NCBI GenBank assembly: GCA_037201625.1
Contig: JBBCGR010000004.1
Span: forward strand, 806,001 to 870,000
Reading direction: 5' to 3'
DNA: 64,000 bases
Source of the DNA: JAMXLO01 sp037201625
GTDB lineage: Bacteria; Pseudomonadota; Alphaproteobacteria; Acetobacterales; Acetobacteraceae
Shown here: positions 1 through 9,533 of the stretch, piece by piece
Position numbering within the stretch: the first letter of the stretch is position 1
Layout: every line of letters starts with the position of its first letter
The notes under the pieces: generated by a model
Seen by the model: only the letters and a program-made list of their open reading frames with translations
Databases searched by the model: none
Told to the model about the DNA's origin: nothing
Translations under genes and position numbers: made by a program

Positions 1-1114
1 CGTCGGCCCGGGCACGGCCCGCGACGCGGGGCCGGGCACGCTGCTGGCCGGCGGCGTGCCGGCCCCCGACCTGTTCCCCAAGGAGGCCTGGGCTCGCTGC
101 GCCACGCGCGTGCTGAAGGCGCTGTCGAGCGACCTCACCGGCTATCCGCCACCGCAGGGCCTGGCCGACCTGCGCGCCCAGATCGCCGCGCACCTGGCGG
201 CGACGCGCGGCCTGCTGGCCGATCCCGCCACGATCGTGATCACCGCCGGCACGCAGCAGGCGCTGCGCATCGCCGCCGACCTGCTGCTGGACCCGGGCGA
301 TGCGGTGTGGGTGGAGGATCCTGGCTATATCGCCGGCCGCGGCGCGTTGCTCGCCGCCGGCGCCGTGCCGGTGCCGGTGACGAGCGACGCGGAGGGACTG
401 GATGTCGCCGCGGGCATCCAGCGCGCGCCCGAGGCGCGGCTCGCGCTGGTGGCGCCCTCGCATGCCACGCCGCTCGGCGGCGCGCTGCCGATCGGGCGGC
501 GGCTGGCGCTGCTGGACTGGGCGGCGCGTGCCAACGCCTGGGTGCTGGAGGACGACTGCGACTCGGAGTTCCGCTGGAGCGGCCATCCGCTGCCGCCGCT
601 GGCGACGCTGGACCGTGCCGGGCGGGTGATCTACTGCGGCACGTTCAGCAAGACGCTGGCGCCGGCGCTGCGCCTGGGGTTTGCGGTGGTGCCGGCGCCC
701 CTGGTGCCGGCTTTCGTGCGTGCCGGCACGCTGATGGGCCGCGGCATCGATACGCTGAACCAGGCGATCCTGGCCGAATTCATGCGCCAAGGGCTGCTCG
801 CGCCGCATGTCCGGCGCATGCGCACCGAGTATGCCCGTCGTCGCGCGGCGCTGCTGACGGCGATCGCGCGGCATGCGCCGTCGATCGTGCCGATCCCGGC
901 GCCGGGCGGGCTGCATATGGTCGGACGTCTGCCGGACGATGCGGACGAGGCGGCGGCGGTTCAGGCATGCCGGGTGCGCGGGCTGGCGGTGGCGCCGCTC
1001 GGTGCCTATTACGCCGGGCCGCCGCGGATGCGCGGGCTGGTGATGGGCTTTGCCGGGACGCCGGCGGCGCTGGCCGCGGACACCGCGCGGCGCCTGGAAG
1101 CGGCGCTGCGGTAG
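1..1114 (+). CDS. MocR/PdxR-type regulator, aminotransferase part (5' end outside window)
   Basis: The reading frame is open from the left edge (codons begin at base 2), so the start and the expected N-terminal GntR-type winged helix lie outside the window. What remains is a fold-type I PLP-dependent aminotransferase domain of about 370 residues. The segment GGVPAPDLFP resembles the linker-to-domain junction of MocR proteins, TAGTQQAL is the cofactor phosphate region, and the PLP lysine is in TFSKT (codon 650-652), followed by the typical LRLGF. Family knowledge: MocR proteins are transcription factors that use the aminotransferase fold to sense PLP or amino-acid adducts. A free-standing class I aminotransferase is the alternative, but LEDDCDSEFRW and the LRLGF context favour MocR. 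The regulated gene would normally be divergent, upstream of the window. Confidence 0.82.
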   Translation, partial: VGPGTARDAGPGTLLAGGVPAPDLFPKEAWARCATRVLKALSSDLTGYPPPQGLADLRAQIAAHLAATRGLLADPATIVITAGTQQALRIAADLLLDPGDAVWVEDPGYIAGRGALLAAGAVPVPVTSDAEGLDVAAGIQRAPEARLALVAPSHATPLGGALPIGRRLALLDWAARANAWVLEDDCDSEFRWSGHPLPPLATLDRAGRVIYCGTFSKTLAPALRLGFAVVPAPLVPAFVRAGTLMGRGIDTLNQAILAEFMRQGLLAPHVRRMRTEYARRRAALLTAIARHAPSIVPIPAPGGLHMVGRLPDDADEAAAVQACRVRGLAVAPLGAYYAGPPRMRGLVMGFAGTPAALAADTARRLEAALR

Positions 1115-1131
1115 GTTTCAGAGCGCGCTGC

Positions 1132-1539
1132 TCAGCGGTTGCTGTGCAGGAAGTGCGTTCCGATGTCCACCCACATGCGCCGGGCGGCGATCTCCAGGCT
1201 CACGCTCCATTCATGTTCGACGAAGGTCATGGCGTGCTGCAGCCGCTTTGCCGCAAGAACTTCGTCGCAGCAGAACCGGATAAAGCTCAACCGCTCGAAG
1301 CGATCGCCCCTCGGCGTCATGCCGTAGCGTTGCGCGATCTGCTTCATGTCGTGGTCGAAGGCCACCAGGACCGCGTCGTTGGCCAGCGCGGTCGCGGCAA
1401 CCACCTGGTCGGGCGTTCGCTCCGGCAGGACATCGCGATGATCGATGACGTCATGGCCTCGCCCGGTCAGCGCCCTGCCGACAGAATCGGGCACCCCCGC
1501 GTCGAGAAGCGTCCGGAAGCGACCGCTGTCACCGCTCAA
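1132..1539 (-). CDS. DUF5615 PIN-like protein, putative toxin
   Basis: Protein of 135 residues with the features of the DUF5615/Mut7-C-like PIN family: an N-terminal acidic motif LLDAGVPDSV and a second acidic cluster AFDHDM, spaced as in PIN-type nucleases. The likely start is TTG at 1539, which overlaps the TGA stop of the preceding DUF433 gene (TTGA), so the two are probably translationally coupled. No ATG or GTG lies in frame closer to the LLDAG motif. Family knowledge: DUF5615 genes are repeatedly found directly downstream of DUF433 genes and are regarded as putative toxin-antitoxin pairs. Nuclease activity is inferred from the fold, not demonstrated. The C-terminus (about 40 residues after FCCDEV) is not recognisable. 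Confidence 0.72.
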   Translation of the reverse strand: MSGDSGRFRTLLDAGVPDSVGRALTGRGHDVIDHRDVLPERTPDQVVAATALANDAVLVAFDHDMKQIAQRYGMTPRGDRFERLSFIRFCCDEVLAAKRLQHAMTFVEHEWSVSLEIAARRMWVDIGTHFLHSNR

Positions 1540-2174
1540 GCGGCCGCTTCGTAGCCGATGGCTGCGGCGATGTCGGCCTCGGTGAGCGTTGGATATTCCC
1601 TGCGAATGTCCTCGATCGAATAGCCCGCCTTGGCGAACAGCTTGATGCTCCTGACCGGGACCCGCGTGCCGGCGATGACTGGAGCGTTGTGCGCGATATT
1701 GCGTTGGCGCTCGATCTTGCCGATCAGCGAGGCATCGCGCTGTCGGAGTGATTTCACCGCAAGCTCGACATTGCCGGACACGACCCTCAGCGGGATCGCG
1801 AGGACCGCCTGGCCCGTCACGATCTCTTCGCGCGCGGCGGTCTCCGGATTGTCGAAGATGACGCTGCGGTTCAGCACATAGAGTGTCGTCTTCGCCCACA
1901 GCGGTTCGCCAAGTTGAGCCAGCTTCTCCTTGACCTCCCGAAGATGCGGGAGCGGGACCTTGGCCTCGTTCCGGAGGGCATTGATCACCCGCAGCGACAC
2001 CAGGTCACGGAACGAATAGAGCCGGCTGTAGGGCGAGCGGCGATTGCGGTACGCCAGGCTGGGCACGAAGAATCCCGTCTGGTCCCAGTAGCGCAGTTGC
2101 CGTTTGCTGATGCCGGTGAGCCGTTCGGTCTGCTCTTCGGTAAAGGCGGCGATCGGTTCGCGTGTCTCAGGCAC
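1536..2174 (-). CDS. MerR-like HTH plus DUF433 protein, putative antitoxin
   Basis: Protein of 212 residues from a GTG start at 2174. The N-terminus carries a MerR-like helix-turn-helix (TGISKRQLRYWDQTGFF) that would bind DNA. The C-terminal roughly 55 residues are a DUF433 domain (APVIAGTRVPVRSIKLF, then Y-SIEDIRREYPTLTEADIAAAI). This HTH-DUF433 arrangement is the usual partner of the DUF5615 protein encoded immediately downstream with a 4-base overlap. The same reading frame is open upstream into pheA, but that joining is produced by a one-base insertion at 2339-2343 in pheA. The GTG with its strong Shine-Dalgarno sequence is the supported start. It probably represses its own two-gene operon. 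Confidence 0.75.
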   Translation of the reverse strand: MPETREPIAAFTEEQTERLTGISKRQLRYWDQTGFFVPSLAYRNRRSPYSRLYSFRDLVSLRVINALRNEAKVPLPHLREVKEKLAQLGEPLWAKTTLYVLNRSVIFDNPETAAREEIVTGQAVLAIPLRVVSGNVELAVKSLRQRDASLIGKIERQRNIAHNAPVIAGTRVPVRSIKLFAKAGYSIEDIRREYPTLTEADIAAAIGYEAAA

Positions 2175-2179
2175 GCCCG

Positions 2180-2184
2180 CCTCC
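2180..2184 (-). promoter_or_regulatory. Shine-Dalgarno GGAGG of the MerR/DUF433 gene
   Basis: On the minus strand GGAGG lies five bases before the GTG at 2174. It decides the start of the HTH-DUF433 gene and argues against reading this protein as a fusion to prephenate dehydratase. Confidence 0.6.
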
Positions 2185-2302
2185 CATCCCAATGAACGCT
2201 CTTGCCGGCCGTTTGTACCATCGCGGAGTCGGCGGCGCAATTGGCGCCCAGGAGGCGTTGCCGGCCCAGGGGGATGCGGCCGCCGTCCGCCAGGCGTGCC
2301 GT

Positions 2303-3153
2303 TCAGCCGCCGTTCTGGCGCAGGCGGAACGGCGCGGCGGGGGTAGACGCCCAGCACCCGCACCTCCGAGGAGAAGAACGACAACTCCTCGAGCGCGCGG
2401 CGCATGGCGGGCTGTTCGGGGTGGCCGTCGGCGTCGCACATGAACTGGGTGGCGACGAAGTGGCCGCCCAGCATGTAGCTCTCCAGCTTGGTCATGTTCA
2501 CGCCGTTGGTCGCGAAGCCGCCGAGGGCCTTGTACAGCGCGGCGGGCACGTTCCTGACGCGGAACACGAAGGTGGTCATCAGGTTGGGCTGGGAGGCGTC
2601 CGGCGTCCCCGGCTGGCGCGCCGTGATATAGAAGCGCGTGGTGTTGTGCGACGCGTCCTCGATGTTGGCGGCGAGGATATCGAGCCCGTAGATCTCGGCG
2701 GCGAGCGCCGATGCGATGGCGGCCTCCTCCTTGCGGTTCCACTGGGCGACAAGCTGGGCGGCGCCGGCGGTGTCGGCCTCCACCACCGGCGTCAGGCCCA
2801 GCCGGCGCAGGCTGTGGCGCACCTGGCCGAGCGCGACAGTGTGCGAATGCGCCCGCTTCAGGTCGGCCATCGTCGTTCCCGGCACGCCGAGCAGGCAGTG
2901 CTCGACGCGGTGGAAGTGCTCGCCGATGACGAACAGGCCGGATTCTGGCAGCAAATGGTGGATGTCGGGCACCCGGCCGGCCAGGCTATTCTCGCAGGGC
3001 AGCATGGCGAGGTCGGCGCGGCCCTCGCGCACCGCGTCCATGGCGGTCTCGAAGGATTCGCAGGGCAGGGGTGGCCATGTCGGGATAGGCGACCCGGCAG
3101 GCGAGGTCGGAATAGGCGCCGGGCACGCCCTGGAAGGCGATGGTGCCGGTCAT
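2303..3153 (-). CDS. pheA: Prephenate dehydratase (frame broken by two one-base insertions)
   Basis: Converts prephenate to phenylpyruvate in phenylalanine synthesis. The N-terminus (TIAFQGVPGAYSDLACR) is in one frame. A fourth C in a run (plus-strand GGGG at 3068-3071) shifts it into a second frame containing ENSLAGRVPDIHHLL, SHNTTRFYI and the C-terminal ACT domain with the Phe-binding ESYMLGG-type motif (KLESYMLGG). A further extra C (plus-strand GGGGG at 2339-2343) hides the natural end. Removing it gives VYPAAPFRLRQNGG and a TGA at 2303-2305, which matches the usual VYPAHPFR-like tail. The repaired protein is about 282 residues, normal for the family. The start ATG overlaps the kdsB stop (ATGA), so the two genes are coupled. 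Two homopolymer insertions in a biosynthetic gene look like sequence error. Confidence 0.85.
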
Positions 3154-3888
3154 GCGCCGGGCGCCAGCAGGCGGCGGGCGCGCTCCAGGTCCTCCGGCGT
3201 GTCGACGCCGAACAGTCCGTGTTCCATCCGCGCGCAGCCGATTCGCATACCCGCCTCCAATGCGCGCAGTTGTTCCAGGTGCTCGCGCCGTTCCAGCGGC
3301 GACGGCGGCAGCGCCACATAGCGCGCCAGTGCGGCACGGCGATAGGCGTAGATGCCGATATGGTGCCAGCGCGGCCCGTCGCCCCAGGGGATCGCCGCGC
3401 GCGAGAAATACAGCGCCGGCGCCACCGCCGCACCGTCGGCGAAGGCGCAGGCGGCCTTCACGAAGGACGCGGTGCCGGCCTCCGCCTCGGAGGCGATCGG
3501 CACCACCAGCGTGCCGATGTCGTAGGCGGCATCGGCCAGCGGCGCGACGGCCAGGCGAAGCTGCGCGGCGGTGATGGTGGGGGGCGTCGCCCTGCAGGTT
3601 CACCACCACGTCGTGCCGCCCCTCGGGATCCAGTTCCGCCAGTGCGGCGAACACGCGGTCCGAGCCCGACGGCAGGTCGGGATCGGTCAGCACGGCGCGT
3701 CCGCCCGCGGCGCGCACCGCATCGGCGATCTCCTGCTCGCCGCAGGCGACGGCGACCGGCCCAAGATCGGCCTCCCGCCCGCGCTCCAGCATATGCACGA
3801 TCATCGGACGCCCGCCGATATCGGCCAAAGGCTTACCCGGCAAGCGGGTAGAAGCCATGCGGGCCGGAATGACGATAATAGGATTCAT
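3150..3888 (-). CDS. kdsB: CMP-KDO synthetase (frame broken by one one-base insertion)
   Basis: 3-deoxy-manno-octulosonate cytidylyltransferase activates KDO with CTP for lipopolysaccharide inner-core synthesis in the cytoplasm. The N-terminal nucleotide-binding signature IPARMASTRLPGKPL and VVNLQGDAP are in one frame. From plus-strand GGGGGG at 3579-3584 (five expected) the frame shifts, and the rest (VPIASEAEAG, the HIGIYAYRR motif, then GVDTPEDLERAR) continues in the next. The repaired length is about 245 residues, normal for KdsB. The gene is followed by pheA with an ATGA overlap, a pairing common in alphaproteobacteria, and stands divergent to the cytochrome c gene. The single homopolymer insertion is probably a sequencing error because the enzyme is normally essential for outer-membrane assembly. 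Confidence 0.87.
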
Positions 3889-3896
3889 GAATGAAT

Positions 3897-3960
3897 GGAT
3901 CGCAAAGGCTGCGCCTTTGCTGGGGGTCCAGGGGGCAAAGCCCCTTGGCGGCTTCCTGGG
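3897..3960. repeat. Dispersed palindromic repeat, copy 1 (GCAAAGG family)
   Basis: Lies between the divergent kdsB and cytochrome c genes. It contains GCAAAGG / CCTTTGC (3902-3908 and 3914-3920, five-base loop), followed by a second imperfect hairpin built from CCAGGGGGC and GCCCCTTGG. The same arrangement recurs at 49515-49593, where the second hairpin is perfect. The two hairpins in tandem, in spacers only, make it a small dispersed element or a transcription-terminator-like repeat. Confidence 0.6.
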
Positions 3961-4074
3961 TTGATGGGCACAGGTCGTTTCCCTATGGTGCGCGCACCTT
4001 ATGGAGGCGAACGGCCCTGCGCAACGCCGGGCCGGCCGTCCTCTGCGCGTGTTTGAACGGGGAAGTCGCGCCGC

Positions 4075-4704
4075 ATGGACAGTATGGAGGTCAACAAGGG
4101 CATTGCCGCGATCCTGGTCGCCGGCATCCTGTTCTTTCTCACCGGCATGATCGGCGACATCCTGGTGCATGAGAAGCACCTGGAGAAATCCGTCCTGAAC
4201 ATCGCCGCGGCGCCCGAATCGACCGGCGCGCCGCAACAGCCCACCGAGGTGCCGCCGCTGGCGCCGCTGCTGGCCTCGGCCGACCCTGCCGCCGGCGAGT
4301 CGACCGCCAAGAAGGTCTGCACCGCCTGTCACACCTTCACCAAGGGCGGCAAGCCGGGCGTCGGACCCAACCTGTATGGCGTGGTGGGCGCCCCGCACGG
4401 CCACGAGCAGGGCTTCAACTATTCCGCGGCGCTCAAGAGCAAGCAGGGCCCCTGGACGTTCGACGAGTTGAATGAATGGCTGCTGAAGCCGTCGGCCTAC
4501 GCACCGGGCACCAGGATGGCCTTCGCCGGCATCAACAATGCCAAGCAGCGGGCCGACGTGATCGCCTATCTGCGGACGCTGTCGGACAATCCGGTGCCGC
4601 TGCCTGCGGTCACCGAGGCGCCGGCTGCCGCTGCGCCGGCCGCCGCTGCTCCCGCAGCCCCTGCCGCCGCCGCGCCGGCTGCGCCCGCCGCGCCGAAGCA
4701 GTAG
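4075..4704 (+). CDS. Membrane-anchored class I cytochrome c (CycM type)
   Basis: Protein of 209 residues. An uncleaved N-terminal membrane segment (about residues 8-27, GIAAILVAGILFFLTGMIG) anchors it in the inner membrane with the haem domain in the periplasm. The haem-attachment motif is C82-T-A-C85-H86, and the distal methionine is probably in GTRMAFAG. The fold region ends near residue 175 and is followed by an Ala/Pro-rich tail of about 35 residues that is probably an extended linker. Family knowledge: this class carries electrons from the bc1 complex to the terminal oxidase. It is often found next to kdsB-pheA in alphaproteobacteria, as here. A second ATG at 4084 is an alternative start. 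Nothing in the reading frame looks broken. Confidence 0.88.
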   Translation: MDSMEVNKGIAAILVAGILFFLTGMIGDILVHEKHLEKSVLNIAAAPESTGAPQQPTEVPPLAPLLASADPAAGESTAKKVCTACHTFTKGGKPGVGPNLYGVVGAPHGHEQGFNYSAALKSKQGPWTFDELNEWLLKPSAYAPGTRMAFAGINNAKQRADVIAYLRTLSDNPVPLPAVTEAPAAAAPAAAAPAAPAAAAPAAPAAPKQ

Positions 4705-4718
4705 CAGCGGCCAGGCAC

Positions 4719-5507
4719 TTGCCGGTCAGCCCACCCGACCTGGACCGGCTGGTTGCCGCGGCCGAAGCCGCCGCGGATGTCGCGGGCGCCGTGGTGCGCC
4801 CCTTCTTCCGCGCCGCGCTTTCGATCGACGACAAATCCGACCGCTCGCCGGTGACCATCGCCGACCGCACCGCCGAACAGGCGATGCGGGCGGTACTGGC
4901 GGAGCGGTTCCCTGCGCATGGCATCCAGGGCGAGGAATTCGGCCTGGACCGGCCGGAGGCAAGGCTGCGCTGGGTGCTCGACCCGGTCGACGGCACGCGC
5001 GCCTTCATCAGCGGGCGGCCGACCTTCGGCACGCTGATCGCGCTGCTGGATGGCGAGACGCCGATTCTGGGCATAATCGACCAGCCGATTTCGCGGGAGC
5101 GCTGGATCGGGGCGGTCGGGCGTGCCACACTGTTTCGCGGGCCATACGGTGGGCGTGCCGGGTGCCGCCCGTGTGCCACGCCGTCCGACGCCGAACTGTC
5201 CTGCACCAGCCCCGAGATGCTGGGACCGGACCAGCAGCGCTGGCAGCGTCTGGCGGATCAGGTGCGGCGCAACTACTGGGGCGGTGACTGCTACGCGCAC
5301 GGCCTGCTGGCGCTGGGCCAGATCGATGTCATCGCCGAGACGACGATGAACCTGTGGGACTGGGCCGCGCTGGTGCCGGTGGTCGAGGGTGCCGGCGGAC
5401 GGGTGACCGACTGGTCCGGCCAGACGCTGCGGCCCGGCGGCGACGGCAGGGTGCTGTCGGTCGGTGATCCGGCGCTGCTGCCACAGGTCGTCGCACTGCT
5501 TAATTAG
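4719..5507 (+). CDS. hisN: Inositol-phosphatase family, histidinol-phosphatase type
   Basis: Mg2+-dependent phosphatase of about 262 residues. The metal-binding residues are visible: GEEFG (E72/E73), DPVDGTRAF (D88, D91) and the C-terminal WDWAALVPVVEGAGG. The combination of DGTRAFISGRP and the WDWAAL motif is the version seen in HisN-type histidinol-phosphate phosphatases, which carry out the penultimate step of histidine synthesis. General inositol monophosphatase activity cannot be excluded. No ATG is available in frame before the conserved region. TTG at 4719 gives the normal family length and follows the cytochrome gene by 14 bases. The stretch between VGRATLF and CTSPEM is poorly conserved. 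Confidence 0.8.
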   Translation: MPVSPPDLDRLVAAAEAAADVAGAVVRPFFRAALSIDDKSDRSPVTIADRTAEQAMRAVLAERFPAHGIQGEEFGLDRPEARLRWVLDPVDGTRAFISGRPTFGTLIALLDGETPILGIIDQPISRERWIGAVGRATLFRGPYGGRAGCRPCATPSDAELSCTSPEMLGPDQQRWQRLADQVRRNYWGGDCYAHGLLALGQIDVIAETTMNLWDWAALVPVVEGAGGRVTDWSGQTLRPGGDGRVLSVGDPALLPQVVALLN

Positions 5508-5552
5508 ACTTTAGTTGTCAGGGGCCGATATGGCGACACACAGTCCGATCCT

Positions 5553-7442
5553 ATGCGCCTCATAGCTCTCCTCTCACTGCTCTGTCTCGCCGCTGCGCCA
5601 GCGGTGGCGGACGATGGCCCCGTCACCCGCAGCAATGCCATCGCGATCCTCGCCAAGCCGGCGCTGCCGCCGGACTTCCCGTATTTCCCCTATGTGAACC
5701 CGACTGCGCCCAAGGGCGGCGAGGTCACCCTCGCGTCGATCGGCATGTTCGACAGCTTCAACCCGTTCATCCTGCGCGGCACCTCGACCTTCGGCATGCT
5801 CAGCCCGTGGGTGGCGCTGCCGGGCGGCTCGGGTTCGGGCTCCAGCGTCGGCCATCTGTGGGAGAGCCTGCTGACCTCATCGGCCGATGAGGTCTCGGTG
5901 GCCTACGGGCACCTGGCCGGCGTGATCGAACTGCCGGCCGACAAGATGTGGGTGGCGTTCGAGTTGCGGCCCGAGGCAAAATTCTCCGACGGCACGGCGG
6001 TGACCGCGGAAGACGTCGCCTGGACCTACACCACGCTGCTGGAGAAGGGGCGGCCCAGCTTCCGCATCCAGATGGCGGACGTGAAGGACGTGGTGGTCGA
6101 AGGCCCGCGCCGCGTGCGGTTCAACTTCAAGTCGAACGAGAACCGCGAGTTGCCGCTGATCCTGGGCGGCCTGCCGGTGCTGCCGAAGCATTTCTTTGAC
6201 GGCCGCGACTTCAGCAAGCCGCTGACCGACCCGCCGGTGGGCTCCGGCCCGTACCGCATCGCGAGCTTCGAGCTTGGCCGCACCGTGACCTATGCGCGGC
6301 GCCCCGACTGGTGGGCGGCGAACCAGCCGACCGGCATCGGCACCAATAACTTCGACCGTGTGCGCATCGAGTATTTCCGCGACTCGACCGTCGCGATGGA
6401 GGCGTTCAAGGCCGGCCAGATCGACCTGCGCAGTGAGAACATCTCGAAGAACTGGGCGACCGCCTACGACTTCCCCGCCGTCCAGCGCGGGCTGGTGATC
6501 AAGCGCGACTTCCAGCACCGGCTGCCGACCGGCATGCAGGGCTACGCGATGAACACCCGCCGGCCGGTGTTCGCCGACCCGCTGGTGCGCCAGGCGATCG
6601 CCGAGGTGTTCGACTTCGAATGGTCGAACAAGAACCTGTTCTACAGCAGCTACAGCCGCACGCTGAGCTACTTCAGCAACAGCGACATGGCCTCCTCCGG
6701 CGTCCCGCAGGGCGACGAGTTGAAGCTGCTGGAGCCGTTCCGCAAGGACCTGCCGCCGGCGCTGTTCACCGAGCCGTACAAACTGCCGGTCACCGACGGC
6801 TCCGGCAACAATCGCGACCAGCTTCGCCACGCGCTGGAGTTGTTGCAGCAGGCGGGCTGGTCGGTGAAGGACCGCAAGCTGGTGGACAAGGCCGGCCAGC
6901 AGATGAGCTTCACGATCCTGCTGGACGAGCCGTCGCTGGAGCGGCCGCACTGCCCTACGTGCAGTTGCTGCAGAAACTCGGGATCGACGCGCGGGTGCGC
7001 ACGGTGGACCGCGCGCAGTACCAGCACCTGACCGACGAATTCGACTTCGACATCATCATGATGGTGTACCCGCAGGGCGACCTGCCAGGCAACGAGCAGC
7101 GCGACTTCTTCTCCTGTGCGGCGAGCAAGGCGCAGGGCAGCTACAACGTCCCCGGCGTCTGCGACCCCGCCGTCGACGCCCCTGATCGAGCGCATCGTCA
7201 ATGCGCAGGACCGCGAGACGCTGACCACGGCGGCGCGGGCGCTCGACCGGGTGCTGCTGTGGCGCTGGTTCGTGGTGCCCAACTGGCACAGCAGCACGTT
7301 CCACATCGCCTACTGGGACCGCTTCGGCTATCCCGACAAGCCGATCCGCGAAGGCTTCAACTTCGATACGTGGTGGGTGGACGCGGCGAAGTCGGCGGCG
7401 ATCGAGGCGGCGAAGCGGGCAGTGACACCCGGCAGGTTCTGA
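5553..7442 (+). CDS. yejA: Peptide ABC importer, periplasmic binding protein YejA (two one-base indels)
   Basis: Family 5 extracellular solute-binding protein (about 629 residues when repaired). A signal peptide of about 19 residues (MRLIALLSLLCLAAAPAVA) sends it to the periplasm. The first 460 residues include FPYFPYVNPTAPKGG and GSGPYRI, as in YejA. At 6943-6944 one G is missing (GG instead of GGG) and the frame moves to LPYVQLLQKLGIDARVRTVD. At 7179-7182 an extra C moves it back, giving the C-terminal VPNWHSSTFHIAYWDRFG. Removing these indels gives an uninterrupted YejA. It binds oligopeptides for the YejBEF transporter encoded next, and its stop overlaps the yejB start (TGATG). Homologues also import microcin C-type peptides. 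No regulator is encoded nearby. Confidence 0.87.
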
Positions 7443-8509
7443 TGGCCGCCTACCTCGTCCGCCGTCTGCTGCTGGTCATCCCGACACTGTTCGGCATCAT
7501 CGCGATCAACTTCGTGGTGATCCAGTTCGCCCCCGGCGGACCGGTGGAACAGATGATCGCCGAGTTGAAGGGCAAGGGCGACATGTCCTCCCGTCTCGGC
7601 GGCGCGGCGTCGGAGTTCGGCAGTTCCGGCTCCTATCGCGGCGCCCGCGGCCTCGACCCGGCGATCATCGAGGACATCCGGAAGCTGTTCGGCTTCGACA
7701 AGCCGCCGCTGACGCGCTTCCTCGACATGATCGGCGGCTACCTGCGCTTCGATTTCGGCCGCAGCTTCTTCCGCGACCAGAGCGTGCTGCAACTCGTGCT
7801 GCAGAAGATGCCGGTCTCCATCTCGCTCGGATTGTGGTCCACGCTGCTGGTGTATTTCATCTCCATCCCGCTCGGCATCGCCAAGGCGGTGCGTGACGGC
7901 ACCCGCTTCGATCTGGCCACCAGTGCCGCGGTGCTGATCGGCTACGCCATCCCGAGCTTCCTGTTCGCCATCATGCTGGTGGTGCTGTTCGCCGGCGGCA
8001 GCTTCTTCCAGTGGTTCCCATTGCGCGGGATGACCAGCGAGGGGGCCGCCGCCTGGAGCTTCCCGGCGCGCGTGGCGGACTATGCCTGGCACATGGTGCT
8101 GCCGACCGTCGCGGTGGTGGCCGGCGGGTTCGCCAGCCTGACGATGCTCACCAAGAACTGCTTCCTCGAGGAGATCCGCAAGCAGTACACGGTGACCGCG
8201 CGCGCCAAGGGCGCCGGCGAGCAGCGCGTGCTGTACGGCCACGTGTTCCGCAACGCCATGCTGCTGATCATCGCCGGCTTCCCGCAGGCGTTCATCGGCA
8301 TCCTGTTCACCTCCGCCCTGCTGGTGGAGATCGTGTTCTCGCTCGACGGCATCGGCCTGCTGGGCTTCCAGTCGGCGATCCAGCGCGACTATCCGGTGAT
8401 GTTCGGCACGCTCTATATCTTCACGCTGCTCGGCCTGCTGATGCAGATCGTCGGCGACGTGCTGTACACCGTGGTCGATCCGCGCATCGACTTCGAGGCC
8501 AGGAGGTGA
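7442..8509 (+). CDS. yejB: Peptide ABC importer permease YejB
   Basis: Inner-membrane permease of 355 residues with the DppB/OppB architecture: a first membrane helix (LLLVIPTLFGIIAINFVVIQ), a periplasmic segment, then five further helices. The EAA loop that docks with the ATPase is recognisable in TARAKGAGEQRVLYGHVFRNAM. The C-terminus ends VVDPRIDFEARR, typical of YejB. The ATG at 7442 overlaps the yejA stop, and the next start (GTG at 8506) overlaps its own TGA, so yejA-yejB-yejE-yejF form a coupled operon. Confidence 0.93.
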   Translation: MAAYLVRRLLLVIPTLFGIIAINFVVIQFAPGGPVEQMIAELKGKGDMSSRLGGAASEFGSSGSYRGARGLDPAIIEDIRKLFGFDKPPLTRFLDMIGGYLRFDFGRSFFRDQSVLQLVLQKMPVSISLGLWSTLLVYFISIPLGIAKAVRDGTRFDLATSAAVLIGYAIPSFLFAIMLVVLFAGGSFFQWFPLRGMTSEGAAAWSFPARVADYAWHMVLPTVAVVAGGFASLTMLTKNCFLEEIRKQYTVTARAKGAGEQRVLYGHVFRNAMLLIIAGFPQAFIGILFTSALLVEIVFSLDGIGLLGFQSAIQRDYPVMFGTLYIFTLLGLLMQIVGDVLYTVVDPRIDFEARR

Positions 8510-9533
8510 CGCTGTCGCCGATCACCCGCGGCGGATCGCGATCTTCCGCCGGAACCGCCGCGGCTATGTCTCGTTCTGGCTGTTCCTGATCCTGTTCGGG
8601 GCCAGCCTGTTCGCCGAGTTCATCGCCAATGACCGGCCGCTGCTGGTGCGGTTCGATGGCCATTGGTACGTGCCCGTGCTGCTCGACTACAGCGAGGATG
8701 ATTTCGGTCCCGGCTTCATGCCGACCGAGGCCGACTTCACCGACCCCGACCTGCAGCGCATGATCAACGCGCATGGCTGGATGATCTGGCCGCTGGTGCC
8801 ATATAGCTTCGGCAGTATCGTGAAGGATCTGCCGGTGCCGGCACCCTCGCCGCCCTCGCTGCGCAACCCGCTCGGCACCGACGACCAGGCGCGTGACGTG
8901 CTGGCCCGCGTGATCTACGGCTTCCGCCTGTCGGTGCTGTTCGGCTTCGCGCTCACCTTCGTGTCATCGGCGATCGGCATCGCGGCCGGCGCGGTGCAGG
9001 GGTTTTACGGCGGCATCACCGACCTGCTGTTCCAGCGTTTCATCGAGATCTGGAGCGGCATGCCGCAACTCTATCTGCTGATCATCCTGGGCAGCATCAT
9101 CACGCCCGGCTTCTGGGTGCTGCTGGTGTTCCTGCTGCTGTTCTCCTGGATGAACCTCACCGGCGTGGTGCGCGCCGAGTTCCTGCGCGGCCGCAACCTC
9201 GACTACGTGCGCGCGGCCAAGGCGCTCGGCGTGTCCAACATCGCCGTGATGTGGCGGCACATCCTGCCCAACGCGATGGTCGCGACGCTGACCTTCCTGC
9301 CGTTCACGCTGTCGGGGTCGGTGACCATCCTGGCCAGCCTCGATTTCCTGGGCTTCGGCCTGCCGCCCGGATCACCGTCGCTCGGCGAGCTCGTGGCGCA
9401 GGGCAAGAACAACCTGCAGGCGCCGTGGCTCGGCTTCACCGCGTTCTTCGTGCTGGGGGGCGTGCTGACGCTGCTGATCTTCGTGGGCGAGGCGGTACGC
9501 GACGCGTTCGATCCGCGGCGGTCGGTGCTATGA
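8506..9533 (+). CDS. yejE: Peptide ABC importer permease YejE (one base missing near the start)
   Basis: Second permease of the YejABEF importer, about 342 residues once repaired. It starts with GTG at 8506 inside the AGGAGGTGA that also ends yejB. Near 8529 one base appears to be missing: CGC-GGCGG should be CGC-CGGCGG, which would give ITRRRIAIFRRNRRGYVSFW. Downstream of this the frame is intact and includes the long periplasmic region (RFDGHWYVPVLLDYSEDD) typical of YejE. It also has NPLGTDDQARDVLARVIYG and the EAA loop AAKALGVSNIAVMWRHILPNAM. Without the missing base only the part from 8646 would be predicted, which removes the first transmembrane helix. The stop overlaps the yejF start. 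Confidence 0.88.

Noticed and set aside
1536..3041. A single 501-residue protein joining prephenate dehydratase to a MerR/DUF433 domain
   Set aside because: Removing one C from the CCCCC run (2339-2343) gives the normal dehydratase tail and stop at 2303. The MerR gene has its own GGAGG and GTG, so the fusion is an artefact of a one-base insertion.
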